Below the pieces are notes generated by a model. That model was given only the letters and a program-made list of their open reading frames with translations, was not told the origin of the DNA and made no database searches. The position numbers and the translations under genes were made by a program. Shown here in pieces: positions 35,566 to 44,522 of a DNA stretch of 64,000 bases (the first letter of the stretch is position 1; each line of letters begins with the position of its first letter). The stretch comes from Anabaena sphaerica FACHB-251 (lineage in GTDB: Bacteria; Cyanobacteriota; Cyanobacteriia; Cyanobacteriales; Nostocaceae). The stretch lies in NCBI RefSeq assembly GCF_014696825.1, contig NZ_JACJQU010000004.1, positions 124,001-188,000 of the forward strand, given 5' to 3'.

Positions 35566-36237
35566 ATGAGTTCAAAAACAAAGGAATTACAGGCGGGTTA
35601 CGCTAAAACTCGCTTGTTGCTTGCGTTGTGGGATTTGGGAGCAAGTCAGCAGGAAGTAAAAAAAGGTTTGCTGACTAAGCGCATCGTGGCTAAGGGTCAG
35701 AAGATGGCCGACTATAAGGAGATTTTAGAGGATTTGCAAATGCAGGGGGCGGTTAATGTTTCTCGGACTGGTTACTCTCTCATGTCACCTATAGGTTTAG
35801 AGGTGTTGGGTGCGGGTTTGCGTAGTAGTGAGTTTAAATTTGAGGGGACTATTGTTGGTACTTGGGCTGCTAATGCGTTGTTGCGGTGGATAGGTCGAAT
35901 TGATGTTGCAGTGAGTGCGCCGGTTGTGTCTGGTGGTGGGGTTAAGGGTGGGGTTATTGGTTCCTATGAGGAGTTTAAGTCTGTCGCGTTGGATGTTTAT
36001 GACAAGTTGAATAACGATTACAACCTAGATGATTTAGTACCTATTTATCGCATTAGAAGAGAAATCGGTGAACGAGTTAGCCGTGAAAAATTCAATAAAT
36101 GGCTAGTAGAACTGCAAGCAGATGACATTTTGCAACTAATGACAGGAGAAATACCAGACTTTACCGCTGATAAACGCGAAGATTCAATTTCTATACCAGG
36201 TACACAATTACGTTCTTATGCTAAACGCTTGATTTAA
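35566..36237 (+). CDS. winged-helix-like protein, first gene of putative defence operon
   Basis: 223 residues. The first 95 residues read as a winged helix-turn-helix: helix TRLLLALWDLG, helix SQQEVKKGLLTKR, helix MADYKEILEDLQMQGAV, then a beta wing GYSLMSPIGLEVLGAGL. A Gly-rich linker (VVSGGGVKGGVIGS) connects to a second helical domain with EEFKSVALDVYDKLN and GERVSREKFNKWLVEL. No enzymatic motif. It is followed after 47 bp by the ATPase gene on the same strand. Likely a DNA-binding or specificity/regulatory subunit; I do not recognise a named family. Confidence 0.6.
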   Translation: MSSKTKELQAGYAKTRLLLALWDLGASQQEVKKGLLTKRIVAKGQKMADYKEILEDLQMQGAVNVSRTGYSLMSPIGLEVLGAGLRSSEFKFEGTIVGTWAANALLRWIGRIDVAVSAPVVSGGGVKGGVIGSYEEFKSVALDVYDKLNNDYNLDDLVPIYRIRREIGERVSREKFNKWLVELQADDILQLMTGEIPDFTADKREDSISIPGTQLRSYAKRLI

Positions 36238-36284
36238 TCACATTGTCTACAAACTTTTTCGTTCCTTGCACCTGAGAACTTACC

Positions 36285-38237
36285 ATGACAAATACCCCTT
36301 TTTCTCCCATAGAAGCTGTTAACGCCGCCATTAATAGTCACAATCCATTTACTAACGCTGGAATTGTTAAAGAACAGGATGTTTGGGGAAAAGGAGTCCC
36401 CGATGTACCAACATTAAACGCCCATGCTTCTAATAAAGTTTTTCAAGCCATTGAATTTGTTCGCAAAAGTAAATCTAGTCAAGATAAAGTAACTTCAATT
36501 GCTATTACTGCACAACAGGGAGTTGGTAAAACCCATCTTTTGAGTCGCATTCGTCATGAACTGGAAAAACAGGGAGGTGCTTTATTTGTCTATGCCAGTG
36601 CTAATAACTATACAGACTTAAATTTAGTTAAGTACCAATTCCAGCAAACTTTAGCAGATAGTCTCAGTAAAACTGGTAGCCAACAAGTAATACAATGGCA
36701 AGAAGTAGCCGCAGCTATGGCAAACGAAGGCAGAGAAAATGCTACTTCTCCAGCAGAGTTATTCAAAAAATTTGACCAAGCTTATAAAAGCAGTTTGACT
36801 AAAAATAAAAATCTCATGAATGCTCTGCAAAAACAGGTGATTAAAAATAAAACTGATGCAGATCCTTACATTATTCGGGCTATTTTATGGACTCTATCAG
36901 AAACACAATCTCCGTTTGCAATAAAGTGGCTATCTGGTGAAGAGTTAGCTCAGTTGAATGCTGATGAATTGGGATTACCTAATCCTACAAAAACTAATCA
37001 AGATAGAGAAGCTGAAGCACTCAAGAATATTCAGCAAATTTTGAATCTAGTTAGTTACTACAACTCAATTGTTATTTGTTTTGATGAAATAGATGTAAGA
37101 AATAACTCTACTGAAGATGGGTTGCCAACAGAAAGTGTAATTGCTAATTTTGTTAAAATCCTCCATGACACTCTTGAAAACTCAGACCTGAGCCAAGGTG
37201 TGGTTATTCTGACAGTAATGTTACCAGAAACATGGAGAGATAAAGTAAATTCTCTTCCTGGTGGTACACCCGATAGAATTTCAAAATTTACACAACGCAA
37301 ACCAATAGACTTAAAATATGTTAGTGGGGATTCTATGGTAGAATTAGTAACCGTTTGGCTACAAGAGTATTACAAGCCGAAAGATTTAATTCCACCTCAT
37401 CCACTCTACCCATTTGAAGAAAATCAATTAAGAGAATATGGGAAGGTAAATAAACCCAGTGTTAGGGAAGCTTTACGATGGTGTGCAGATAACTTTAAGG
37501 TTGTTGAGCTAGATCCACTTCCTTCAGATCCGTTTGAGAGGTTTGAACTAGCATTCAAAAGAGAAAGTGAAGCAAACATTGGAGATTATCTAGAGGATAG
37601 TGATTTAATTACTGAAGCTCTATATTTTGGTTTTAATACTTTAAAAGGTCAAACATTAGAAGGAGTAACTATTGAAGAAGTTACAAACGATGTCAGACCC
37701 AGAGCATACCATATAAAACATTATATAAATTTCAAAATCATTGGTAATGATAAAGGAGAAGACGTAAAAATTGGTGTTGCGGTAATACAGTCTTCTCAAG
37801 TTAAATTAACGGCAGGATTAAAATGGTTAATAGACTACCAAAAATATGACCTTACTCGCGGTTGTTTAGTCCGGTCTAAATCGAAAATTGAACAAATGAA
37901 GAAAAATTCAGAAGCATATAGGTTGCTAAATGAACTGATCTCACAAAAAGGAGGCGAAAATGTAGACTTAATAGAAGATCAAATTCGTCCGCTCATAGCT
38001 ATATTAGCCATTTATCAAAAGCGACAAAATTATCAATTAACAGAAGAACAGATTTTTGATATTATCTCTAAGCATAATATTACCTTTGATAATCTGTTAC
38101 TGAGAGAAATTTTAAGTGATCCATCTGGTAATATGCCTGATATTGATGATGAAGATATTATAGATGAATTTCTCACCTCTTCTTCAACTATAGATGAAAC
38201 AGAAGATACCGATGATTTAAGTGATTTATTTGGTTAA
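36285..38237 (+). CDS. large P-loop ATPase (AAA/Orc-Cdc6-like), second gene of putative defence operon
   Basis: 650 residues. Walker A at 76-83 (AQQGVGKT, in ITAQQGVGKTHLLSRI), Walker B at 261-270 (SIVICFDEID), and a sensor-1-like strand VVILTVMLPETW (about 306-317) followed by an arginine-rich RISKFTQRK. This is the pattern of AAA/STAND-like ATPases such as Orc1/Cdc6 relatives that load or switch nucleases on DNA. The C-terminal part (about 420-610) contains an alpha/beta region (RPRAYHIKHYINFKIIG) and ends in a very acidic tail. It is separated by 6 bp from the nuclease gene. Specific function unknown. Confidence 0.75.
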   Translation: MTNTPFSPIEAVNAAINSHNPFTNAGIVKEQDVWGKGVPDVPTLNAHASNKVFQAIEFVRKSKSSQDKVTSIAITAQQGVGKTHLLSRIRHELEKQGGALFVYASANNYTDLNLVKYQFQQTLADSLSKTGSQQVIQWQEVAAAMANEGRENATSPAELFKKFDQAYKSSLTKNKNLMNALQKQVIKNKTDADPYIIRAILWTLSETQSPFAIKWLSGEELAQLNADELGLPNPTKTNQDREAEALKNIQQILNLVSYYNSIVICFDEIDVRNNSTEDGLPTESVIANFVKILHDTLENSDLSQGVVILTVMLPETWRDKVNSLPGGTPDRISKFTQRKPIDLKYVSGDSMVELVTVWLQEYYKPKDLIPPHPLYPFEENQLREYGKVNKPSVREALRWCADNFKVVELDPLPSDPFERFELAFKRESEANIGDYLEDSDLITEALYFGFNTLKGQTLEGVTIEEVTNDVRPRAYHIKHYINFKIIGNDKGEDVKIGVAVIQSSQVKLTAGLKWLIDYQKYDLTRGCLVRSKSKIEQMKKNSEAYRLLNELISQKGGENVDLIEDQIRPLIAILAIYQKRQNYQLTEEQIFDIISKHNITFDNLLLREILSDPSGNMPDIDDEDIIDEFLTSSSTIDETEDTDDLSDLFG

Positions 38238-38243
38238 TGAATT

Positions 38244-39641
38244 ATGAATAAATCAGGTTTAATTTATAACGCCTTGTGTTTACAAGCTCCCGATATTGAA
38301 GCTTTAATACATGGGCGAATTATTACTGCAATTCCTCGTAAATTGCTGTATACTGAACAAAAATTTGCTCTTTCTCCTGTTGATATTTCAGCAAATGTAG
38401 TTTCAATTAAAGCATGGGCTAAATGTGAACTTTGCGAAATCCTAGATAAAACTAAACCTTTAGATATTTTATCTCAATTAACAATCTGGAAACCAGAAAC
38501 ATTTGAGGAAATATTAAAAAAACAGCCGCATTTTTTTCTAGCTTATTTGCGCGTTTATCATTTATCTCAACCTTGGGAAATTCCAGCTATTCCCAATATC
38601 CAAGATAAACTAGGTAAATTTGCACCTTTACCTCATAATATTTCTGTATCTGAAGATAAACCCGTATTAAGTGATCAAGTATTTCTTCAACGCAAACAAC
38701 AATTAGAAAAACTAGAACCTCCCTTACATCCTGAACTAGAAGAATTACAAACTGCATTATCACAAATAGCCAACAATAACCCAGCAGCACAACAATTAGA
38801 AAATGACATCAAAATATTTTTATGTTGGAGTAATGAACCAACTACAAATACACTAAATTCCGATTTAGCTTGGATAAAAACAATTACAACTTTAGGAAAT
38901 AGAAGCATAGAACTAGAAGAGAAAAAAAGCAACTATCAAGCGGGTACAGACTTTGAAAACATCTCCCGTAAAAGCCTTTATTTTTTAGGATTTCAAGTTG
39001 AAAATGCTTATAAAGGTGGTGCTGGAGGTTTAGACTTATATTGTTCCCAACCTTATCCTTTAGTGTGCGAATGTAAAGCAGGGAGAAGTATTCCAGATCG
39101 TGCCGTAGAAGAATTAGATAGAATAGGAAAAAGACATCTGCAAGAAAATTATCTACAAGCAGTACGCTTAATTATTGGACCAGGAGAACCTACTAAACAA
39201 CTCAAAAAATCTCTCGAAAAATCTGCCAAAATATCTAAAACCAGTATTATTAAAGCTATGACATTACAAAAATTAGTAGAACTAAAAGCAAAATATCCAG
39301 GTGCAATAAATTTAATTGAATTAAAGCAATATTTAGAACCTGGACAAATTGATGATAAAATTAACGAATATATAGATAAAATAGAAAAAGAGATTAAATT
39401 GCGATCGCACATTATTCAAGCAGTCAAAGAAATTCCTAAATCAACTAACGAAATTTCTGTAACAGTGATAGAAATTCGTAGTCACTATAACGCCATCAAT
39501 AAATCAACTTTAACAGATGAAATAGTACATGATTTATTAATAGAACTATCATCACCATTAACAGGTTACTTAGGAAAAGAAAAAGGAAACGACTGGAAAA
39601 ATGATAAATTCTATTATTTACGCGACTTACCAATAAATTAA
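38244..39641 (+). CDS. DUF1802-like / PD-(D/E)xK nuclease fusion, third gene of putative defence operon
   Basis: 465 residues. N-terminal domain (about 5-115) resembles DUF1802: VVSIKAWAKCELCEIL, then LTIWKPETF and FFLAYLRVYHLSQPWEIP. The middle (about 230-345) is a PD-(D/E)xK nuclease: Glu in GTDFENISRKSL, Asp264 in GGAGGLDLYCSQ, and Glu276/Lys278 in LVCECKAG. A C-terminal helical domain (about 395-465) may be a small winged helix. It starts 6 bp after the ATPase stop, so the two are surely co-expressed. It is expected to cut DNA, perhaps under control of the ATPase. Confidence 0.7.
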   Translation: MNKSGLIYNALCLQAPDIEALIHGRIITAIPRKLLYTEQKFALSPVDISANVVSIKAWAKCELCEILDKTKPLDILSQLTIWKPETFEEILKKQPHFFLAYLRVYHLSQPWEIPAIPNIQDKLGKFAPLPHNISVSEDKPVLSDQVFLQRKQQLEKLEPPLHPELEELQTALSQIANNNPAAQQLENDIKIFLCWSNEPTTNTLNSDLAWIKTITTLGNRSIELEEKKSNYQAGTDFENISRKSLYFLGFQVENAYKGGAGGLDLYCSQPYPLVCECKAGRSIPDRAVEELDRIGKRHLQENYLQAVRLIIGPGEPTKQLKKSLEKSAKISKTSIIKAMTLQKLVELKAKYPGAINLIELKQYLEPGQIDDKINEYIDKIEKEIKLRSHIIQAVKEIPKSTNEISVTVIEIRSHYNAINKSTLTDEIVHDLLIELSSPLTGYLGKEKGNDWKNDKFYYLRDLPIN

Positions 39642-39688
39642 AAATAACTCTTCTCTCCGCGCTCTCTGCGTCTCTGCGTGAGAAAAAA

Positions 39689-40011
39689 TCATCCCAAAGT
39701 CAAAACACCAGCTTTAAAATTCACCACCAAAGGCAAAAACTCCAACCATTCTGAACCCAATAAAATCTCCGTTAACTCATCACCAGCGTAAACAGGAATT
39801 TCATACTCTTGATTATTCAAAATTACCTTACCTAAATATCTTTATCTATATACTCCCATTGGAGACTATCTAAATCTTGCGTATTAATAGCCATAAACCC
39901 TGTAAAACTTGTATCAAACAAAGCATCAACAGGTAAATTCAAGCCATCAGCAGTAATTAATTCAATCTCGAAAAATAACTGCCTCCTCTCACCAAAATAA
40001 CCCTGTATCAT
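39689..40011 (-). pseudogene. clan AA aspartic protease-like gene, frame disrupted
   Basis: Reads from an ATG at 40011 as MIQGYFGERRQLFFEIELI with the retropepsin-like LPVDALFDTSFTGFMAIN (Asp-Thr-Ser/Gly active site), then hits a TAG near 39834. The downstream half (GKVILNNQEYEIPVYAGDEL, then LLGSEWLEFLPLVVNF) continues in another frame to a stop at 39689. The total of 323 bp is not a multiple of three and some expected middle residues are missing, so a small deletion has broken it. Its ATG overlaps the stop of the gene at 40008 (ATGA). Confidence 0.7.
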
Positions 40012-40325
40012 ATTCTACCAACTGCCCCCGATTCATTCAGGCAAAAAACACAGTGATCCGCATTGGGAAACTTTTCCCGTGCTTTTTTATGTGCAACTTC
40101 CTTATCTTGATCAATCACATAATCACCACTATTTAGCTCAATGGCAATATACCAACCATAATGATCTTTGATCAACTCAGGACGTAATTTTTCAAAAATA
40201 GCTTGATAACGTTGATGTTCTACTTCATTCTCAGCTTTACGTTTAGCTAATTCTTCCGGTGATAAAGTCAGTTCAGGAAAAATTCTGCCTCTTCTTCTTG
40301 GTTGTTGTGATGTTAATTGTGTCAT
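40008..40325 (-). CDS. conserved hypothetical protein, partner of aspartic protease-like gene
   Basis: 105 residues. N-terminus is basic (RRRGRIFPEL), then a helical part (EELAKRKAENEVEHQRYQAI) and a compact domain with GWYIAIELNSGDYVIDQDKE and NADHCVFCLNE. In cyanobacteria I recall this type of small protein sitting just before a clan AA aspartic protease, and here it overlaps such a gene by 4 bp. The pair may be toxin-antitoxin-like, but that is speculation. The partner is broken in this genome. Confidence 0.6.
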   Translation of the reverse strand: MTQLTSQQPRRRGRIFPELTLSPEELAKRKAENEVEHQRYQAIFEKLRPELIKDHYGWYIAIELNSGDYVIDQDKEVAHKKAREKFPNADHCVFCLNESGAVGRI

Positions 40326-40402
40326 AGTTTTTAACTCAATTATTCAAACTAAGATAATTGTAACATATTATATTTTGTTGTAAGAATTCATGAGAGGCGA
40401 TA

Positions 40403-40468
40403 AGATCCCCGACTTCTTTTGTTTATTGTGTTCATAAATGATAAATTGATCTTAGAAGTCGGGGATCT
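40403..40468. repeat. GATCCCCGACTTCT-type hairpin, copy 2 (long loop)
   Basis: Perfect 15-bp arms AGATCCCCGACTTCT (40403-40417) and AGAAGTCGGGGATCT (40454-40468) around a 36-nt loop. Lies 3' of pgi (minus) in the gap 40326-40567. Confidence 0.8.
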
Positions 40469-40509
40469 GGGTATGAACGATTGCTATTTTGCGTGAGATT
40501 AAAAAATTT

Positions 40510-40542
40510 AAATCCCCGACTTCTTCAAGAAATCGAGGATCT
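40510..40542. repeat. GATCCCCGACTTCT-type hairpin, copy 3
   Basis: Arms AAATCCCCGACTTCT and AGAAATCGAGGATCT around TCA; imperfect at a few positions. About 25 bp after the pgi stop codon on the minus strand; a plausible terminator stem. Confidence 0.65.
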
Positions 40543-40567
40543 AAAAAACCAAGATAATTAATTGTAT

Positions 40568-42154
40568 TTAACCGAGAGAAACAGTTAAACTACCTGGTTT
40601 AGCTAAATCACCAGTTAACACCACACCGCGATGATTAGCGTGTAAATGACGGAGAATTTTGTAAATTGCTTCAACTTCATTAGCAACGCCCGCTTTATCA
40701 GCAACTTCAGAAATAGAAAGTGCTTTCTTTTCTGTTTGCAATACAGTCATTACTTTTTGTTGTAAATCGAGAATAACAGCGGCGGCTTTCTTACCAGCTT
40801 CTACACCTGGTTGGTGATAAGCATTGACATTTACTAAACTGGCATATAAACCTACAGCCCGTTCATACAATGCAATTAACGCGCCAACTGTGCGAGCATT
40901 AACTTGAGGAATAGTCACTGTAATCGAATCGCGGTTATTTTCATACAGTGCTTGACGAGTTCCTAACAAGAAACCAGCCAAATAATCACCAGAAGTCACA
41001 CCAGGATCAATTTCTGGAGATGCACCTTGACGGTCTTCTAAAACCTCAATTAAGGTTGCAAAGAAATTGGGTACACCTTCCCGCAACTGCTGTACATAGG
41101 CGTGTTGGTCGGTAGAACCTTTGTTACCATAAACAGCAATACCTTGATATACAGTTTTACCGTCTAAGTCTTTTTCCTTACCCAAAGATTCCATTACCAG
41201 TTGTTGCAAATAGCGGCTAAATAATAACAAGCTGTCTTTGTAAGGTAAGACAACCATATCTTTTTCGCCTTTGCCATTACCGGAGAAATACCAAGCCAAA
41301 GCTAACAAAGCCGCTGGGTTATTTTTGATATTAGCGACGCGAGTAGCGTCATCCATTTCTTTTGCCCCATCCAGCATGGCACGGACATCAATGCCCTGTA
41401 AAGCCGCAGGTACTAGCCCTACAGCAGACATTTCCGAGGTACGTCCACCTACCCAGTCATACATCGCAAACCGGGCTAACCAGTTTTCAGATTTTGCGAC
41501 TTTATCTAGGTTGCTATCTGGTCCAGTAACAGCAACTGCATATTTAGTAAAGTCTAAATTTTTGGCAGCATAGGCTTTTTTCACCTCAATCATGCCGTTA
41601 CGGGGTTCGGGAGTTCCCCCAGATTTAGAAATGACTAATACTAAAGTGCTGGCTAAATTGTCGATGTGGGAGAGAACCCGATCAATACCTGTAGGATCGG
41701 TATTGTCGATAAAATGAATCTTCAGGGGTGGAAAATCGGGTGCGAGGGCTTCAGCCACAAATTCTGGCCCCAAAGCCGAACCACCAATACCGATAGAAAT
41801 GATATCTGTGAAGCGGCTTTCCTTGGGGGGATGTACAGCCCCAGTGTGTACCTGGTCAGCAAAAGCTTCGATTTGTTCTAAGGTTTGGACAATTTCTTGT
41901 GTTAGTTCTGGAGTCGGTGCTAAATCGGGATTCCGCAACCAGTAGTGTCCTACCATCCGGTTTTCATCAGGATTGGCGATCGCTCCCTTCTCTAAAGCTG
42001 CCATATCCGCAAACGCTTTGTCAAACTTCGGCTGCAACGATTCCACGAAAGCATCATCGAACCGCATCCGGCTAATATCTAGATACAGTCCTAATCCCTC
42101 GTGGTAATATAACCAATCTTGGTAACGTTGCCAAAGTGCCTTAGCATCCATCAT
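40568..42154 (-). CDS. pgi: glucose-6-phosphate isomerase
   Basis: Interconverts glucose-6-phosphate and fructose-6-phosphate in glycolysis and the pentose phosphate route. About 528 residues from the double ATG at 42154/42151. Family blocks are visible: [56 protein letters not shown] and [14 protein letters not shown]. The frame continues to 42340, but that leader has no homology-like content and is probably untranslated. Followed by two copies of a hairpin repeat. Confidence 0.96.
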   Translation of the reverse strand: MMDAKALWQRYQDWLYYHEGLGLYLDISRMRFDDAFVESLQPKFDKAFADMAALEKGAIANPDENRMVGHYWLRNPDLAPTPELTQEIVQTLEQIEAFADQVHTGAVHPPKESRFTDIISIGIGGSALGPEFVAEALAPDFPPLKIHFIDNTDPTGIDRVLSHIDNLASTLVLVISKSGGTPEPRNGMIEVKKAYAAKNLDFTKYAVAVTGPDSNLDKVAKSENWLARFAMYDWVGGRTSEMSAVGLVPAALQGIDVRAMLDGAKEMDDATRVANIKNNPAALLALAWYFSGNGKGEKDMVVLPYKDSLLLFSRYLQQLVMESLGKEKDLDGKTVYQGIAVYGNKGSTDQHAYVQQLREGVPNFFATLIEVLEDRQGASPEIDPGVTSGDYLAGFLLGTRQALYENNRDSITVTIPQVNARTVGALIALYERAVGLYASLVNVNAYHQPGVEAGKKAAAVILDLQQKVMTVLQTEKKALSISEVADKAGVANEVEAIYKILRHLHANHRGVVLTGDLAKPGSLTVSLG

Positions 42155-42325
42155 GAGGGAAATCTCAAATATATTGGTCAAACTCCAGTTTAATGTATGG
42201 TTTTGGCGATCCCTGCTTTGTCTTATACAGTTTACAATTGACAGGCAGGGGAGCAGGGAGCTTTCCGAGTAGGAGACGAGCCAGGTTGAAGTGTAAGGCA
42301 CTACCCATATCATTTCAACATCTAT

Positions 42326-42457
42326 ATGACTACAGCACAACTAAGTAGATTGCTACCCTACTTTATGGGGGACTTAGAAAAGTACCTGAATTTACTCGAA
42401 CAGGCTTTACTCAAGCTGCCAGAAACAATCAAACATCCAGAAGTTATGAGTCGGTAG
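42326..42457 (+). CDS. possible small ORF, 43 residues
   Basis: Reads [20 protein letters not shown] and continues to a TAG after EVMSR. The sequence is amphipathic-helical and protein-like in composition, but has no clear Shine-Dalgarno and no recognised family. It may be the decayed 5' end of a longer gene. It lies between pgi and the RelE-like pair. Confidence 0.25.
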   Translation: MTTAQLSRLLPYFMGDLEKYLNLLEQALLKLPETIKHPEVMSR

Positions 42458-42513
42458 ATTTGAATTTTATGGACGTAAGCCTTGCCGTTAGGCTATTTTG
42501 CATTTTGAATTCT

Positions 42514-42780
42514 TTAAACATCAGGCTTAGGAACAACACGCAAGAATTTGACTATTTCCCCCGTAATTTCTATGCCAATCAGATAGTTATCTATGGTAAA
42601 ACGATAAAAAATACCCTCATCATCAAGCTGTCGCAACTCCGGCAGGCTGTGCAAATGCCACTTGTTGTTAATACACTCAATAAAAGCAAAATCATACACC
42701 CGTTCATAGGCAACTGGTTCTAAACTTTTGAGGTCTACCAAAAAAGACCTGGCATAGCGCACTTCTACTTCCAGATTCAC
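42514..42780 (-). CDS. RelE/ParE-family toxin-like protein
   Basis: 88 residues with the RelE fold pattern: VRYARSFLVDLKSLEPVAYERV (two N-terminal helices), LHSLPELRQLDDEGIFYRFTIDNYLIGIEI (beta sheet with the substrate-binding face), and EIVKFLRVVPKPDV at the end. Family members cleave mRNA on the ribosome or inhibit gyrase. The upstream gene at 42822 encodes a short helical protein suited to be the antitoxin. Gap 41 bp, same strand. Confidence 0.75.
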   Translation of the reverse strand: MNLEVEVRYARSFLVDLKSLEPVAYERVYDFAFIECINNKWHLHSLPELRQLDDEGIFYRFTIDNYLIGIEITGEIVKFLRVVPKPDV

Positions 42781-42821
42781 TCTTGCTCACCCAATTTTTT
42801 GTTGTTAACTTTCGTTGCTGA

Positions 42822-43031
42822 TTACATAAACATTAATAGTCGTATGGCCTCATCATGGGTGAGTATGTCCCACGGATGCTGCGATCGCTTAACTTTTCCC
42901 ATAGCTTTGAGCATATAACAGTCAAAATGCAAGGCTTGGACAACCTCCCAAACACTTTGCAGATCCTCATCAGGTATTTGCTCAATGAGGTGGTGCATCC
43001 TAATCCGCATTAAATTCATATTGTTCACCAT
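42822..43031 (-). CDS. putative antitoxin of the RelE-like pair
   Basis: 69 residues, mostly helical: HLIEQIPDEDLQSVWEVVQAL resembles the C-terminal, toxin-binding part of small cyanobacterial antitoxins. No ribbon-helix-helix or MazE/AbrB domain is visible, so DNA binding is unproven. It precedes the toxin-like gene on the same strand, the usual order in type II systems. The identification rests mainly on position. Confidence 0.55.
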   Translation of the reverse strand: MVNNMNLMRIRMHHLIEQIPDEDLQSVWEVVQALHFDCYMLKAMGKVKRSQHPWDILTHDEAIRLLMFM

Positions 43032-43115
43032 CTCCAGTTCAAATCAATAGTAGACAATATTGGGCGAAGTTTTACAATACCCAAGTTACACTACAATCTA
43101 TTCCGTTGCATTCTT

Positions 43116-43305
43116 GGGGACTGGGGACTGGGGACTGGGGACTGGGGACTGGGGACTGGGGACTGGGGACTGGGAAGATGAATAACCCAATGACCAATGA
43201 CCAATGACCAATGACCAATGACCAATGACCAATGACCAATGACCAATGACCAATGACTAATGACTAATGACTAATGACTAATGACTAATGACTAATGACT
43301 AATGA
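43116..43305. repeat. three consecutive heptamer arrays 5' of the LivM permease
   Basis: GGGGACT x8 (43116-43171), CCAATGA x10 (43187-43256), then CTAATGA x7 (43257-43305). The last unit ends 6 bp before the permease ATG at 43312. The CCAATGA-to-CTAATGA change is a single C-to-T shared by all of the final seven units, so the second block expanded from one mutated unit. Confidence 0.97.
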
Positions 43306-43311
43306 CTAATT

Positions 43312-44421
43312 ATGATTGAATATCTGATTTTTCTGGCTATTTCTACCGCTACTTTTGCCCTGTTCGCACTAGGACTTAATTTGCAGTGGGGTTTTACAGG
43401 GTTGATTAACTTTGGTCATATTGCTTTTATGACTTTGGGCGCATACACCACTGTCTTGTTAAGTTTAAAGGGTGTACCTCTATTATTTTCAGCTATAGCT
43501 GGGGCAATTGTCGCCGCTTTGTTGGGTTTGGTAATTGGTTTTGCAACTTTAAGGTTACGGGAAGATTATCTAGGTATTGTTACTATCGGCACTGGGGAAC
43601 TAATTCGTTTGGTGGTGAATAACCAAGATTTACCAGTGGGTGATGCTTGGGTATCTGGGGCGTTTGGTGTGCAGAGTTATCTCATACCCTTAAACACAAC
43701 GCCAAACTTATTTTTCCGATTGCTAATGATTGCTGTACTTACCCTACTAACAATTATTACTCTATTTTCTTTGTGGCGCTGGGTGAAAACGGCTCAAAAA
43801 TCCCCAAGCAACAACCAAGAATTCATTTCCCGTTTGGTAGTGGGTGTAATTTTGGGTTTATTGTCAGTAGCAATTTATGTTGCTGGTGCGATGGGACTGT
43901 ATGACTATAATCCTAAAGCAGGTTTGATGTTGTTGGCTTTGTTAGTATTAGCGTTTGTATTTTGGCGGTTAGAATTTTTAGTCAAATCTCCTTGGGGTCG
44001 AGTTCTCAAAGCCATTCGCGAAGATGAAGAAGTACCCAAAGCATTAGGTAAAAACGTCTTTTGGTACAAACTACAATCTTTAATGTTAGGAGGTGCGATC
44101 GCTGGTATTGCTGGTGGTTTCTTCGCTTGGCAACTCAGCGCCATTTATCCTGATAATTTTCAGCCCCAACTCACCTTTGATGCTTGGATTATGGTAATTT
44201 TAGGCGGTTCTGGTAATAATATCGGCACAATTTTAGGTGCAGTCATTTATTTTGCTTATGATGCCCTGACACGGGAATTTTTACCAAAAATTGTCCCCTT
44301 GGATGTGGAACGCATCGGCGCTTTTCGGATTATGTTCATCGGTCTAATTCTCATGGTGCTGATGATTTGGCGACCTCAAGGTATTCTAGGTAAAAAGGAG
44401 GAACTTACTCTTGGTAAGTAA
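43312..44421 (+). CDS. branched-chain/neutral amino-acid ABC transporter permease (LivM type)
   Basis: 369 residues with about nine membrane helices. LivM-family blocks are clear: GLNLQWGFTGLINFGHIAF, LRLREDYLGIVTIGTGEL, VLKAIREDEEVPKALGKNV and FDAWIMVILGGSGNNIGTILG. This family moves branched-chain or neutral amino acids or urea. No urea-specific partners (urtA, B, E) are nearby, so an amino-acid system such as the Nat (N-I) permease of Anabaena is more likely; the substrate remains inference. The ATPase at 45194 is its probable partner. No Shine-Dalgarno: the ATG follows a heptamer array. Confidence 0.88.
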   Translation: MIEYLIFLAISTATFALFALGLNLQWGFTGLINFGHIAFMTLGAYTTVLLSLKGVPLLFSAIAGAIVAALLGLVIGFATLRLREDYLGIVTIGTGELIRLVVNNQDLPVGDAWVSGAFGVQSYLIPLNTTPNLFFRLLMIAVLTLLTIITLFSLWRWVKTAQKSPSNNQEFISRLVVGVILGLLSVAIYVAGAMGLYDYNPKAGLMLLALLVLAFVFWRLEFLVKSPWGRVLKAIREDEEVPKALGKNVFWYKLQSLMLGGAIAGIAGGFFAWQLSAIYPDNFQPQLTFDAWIMVILGGSGNNIGTILGAVIYFAYDALTREFLPKIVPLDVERIGAFRIMFIGLILMVLMIWRPQGILGKKEELTLGK

Positions 44422-44522
44422 TACAGCAGGAAACAGGCAATACAAAATATTCAGTAGGAGAGGGAGAAAATAAAGGATTTGTTAAAATAGTTAATACAAG
44501 CAGTTTATAGGGAGAAATAGCC

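Noticed and set aside
35566-39641. BREX, McrBC or type I restriction cluster
   Set aside because: No methylase, no McrB-type GTPase motif, no PglZ or HsdR/M/S signature in any of the three genes.
43116-43305. CRISPR-like array
   Set aside because: Units are contiguous heptamers without unique spacers, so these are short tandem repeats.
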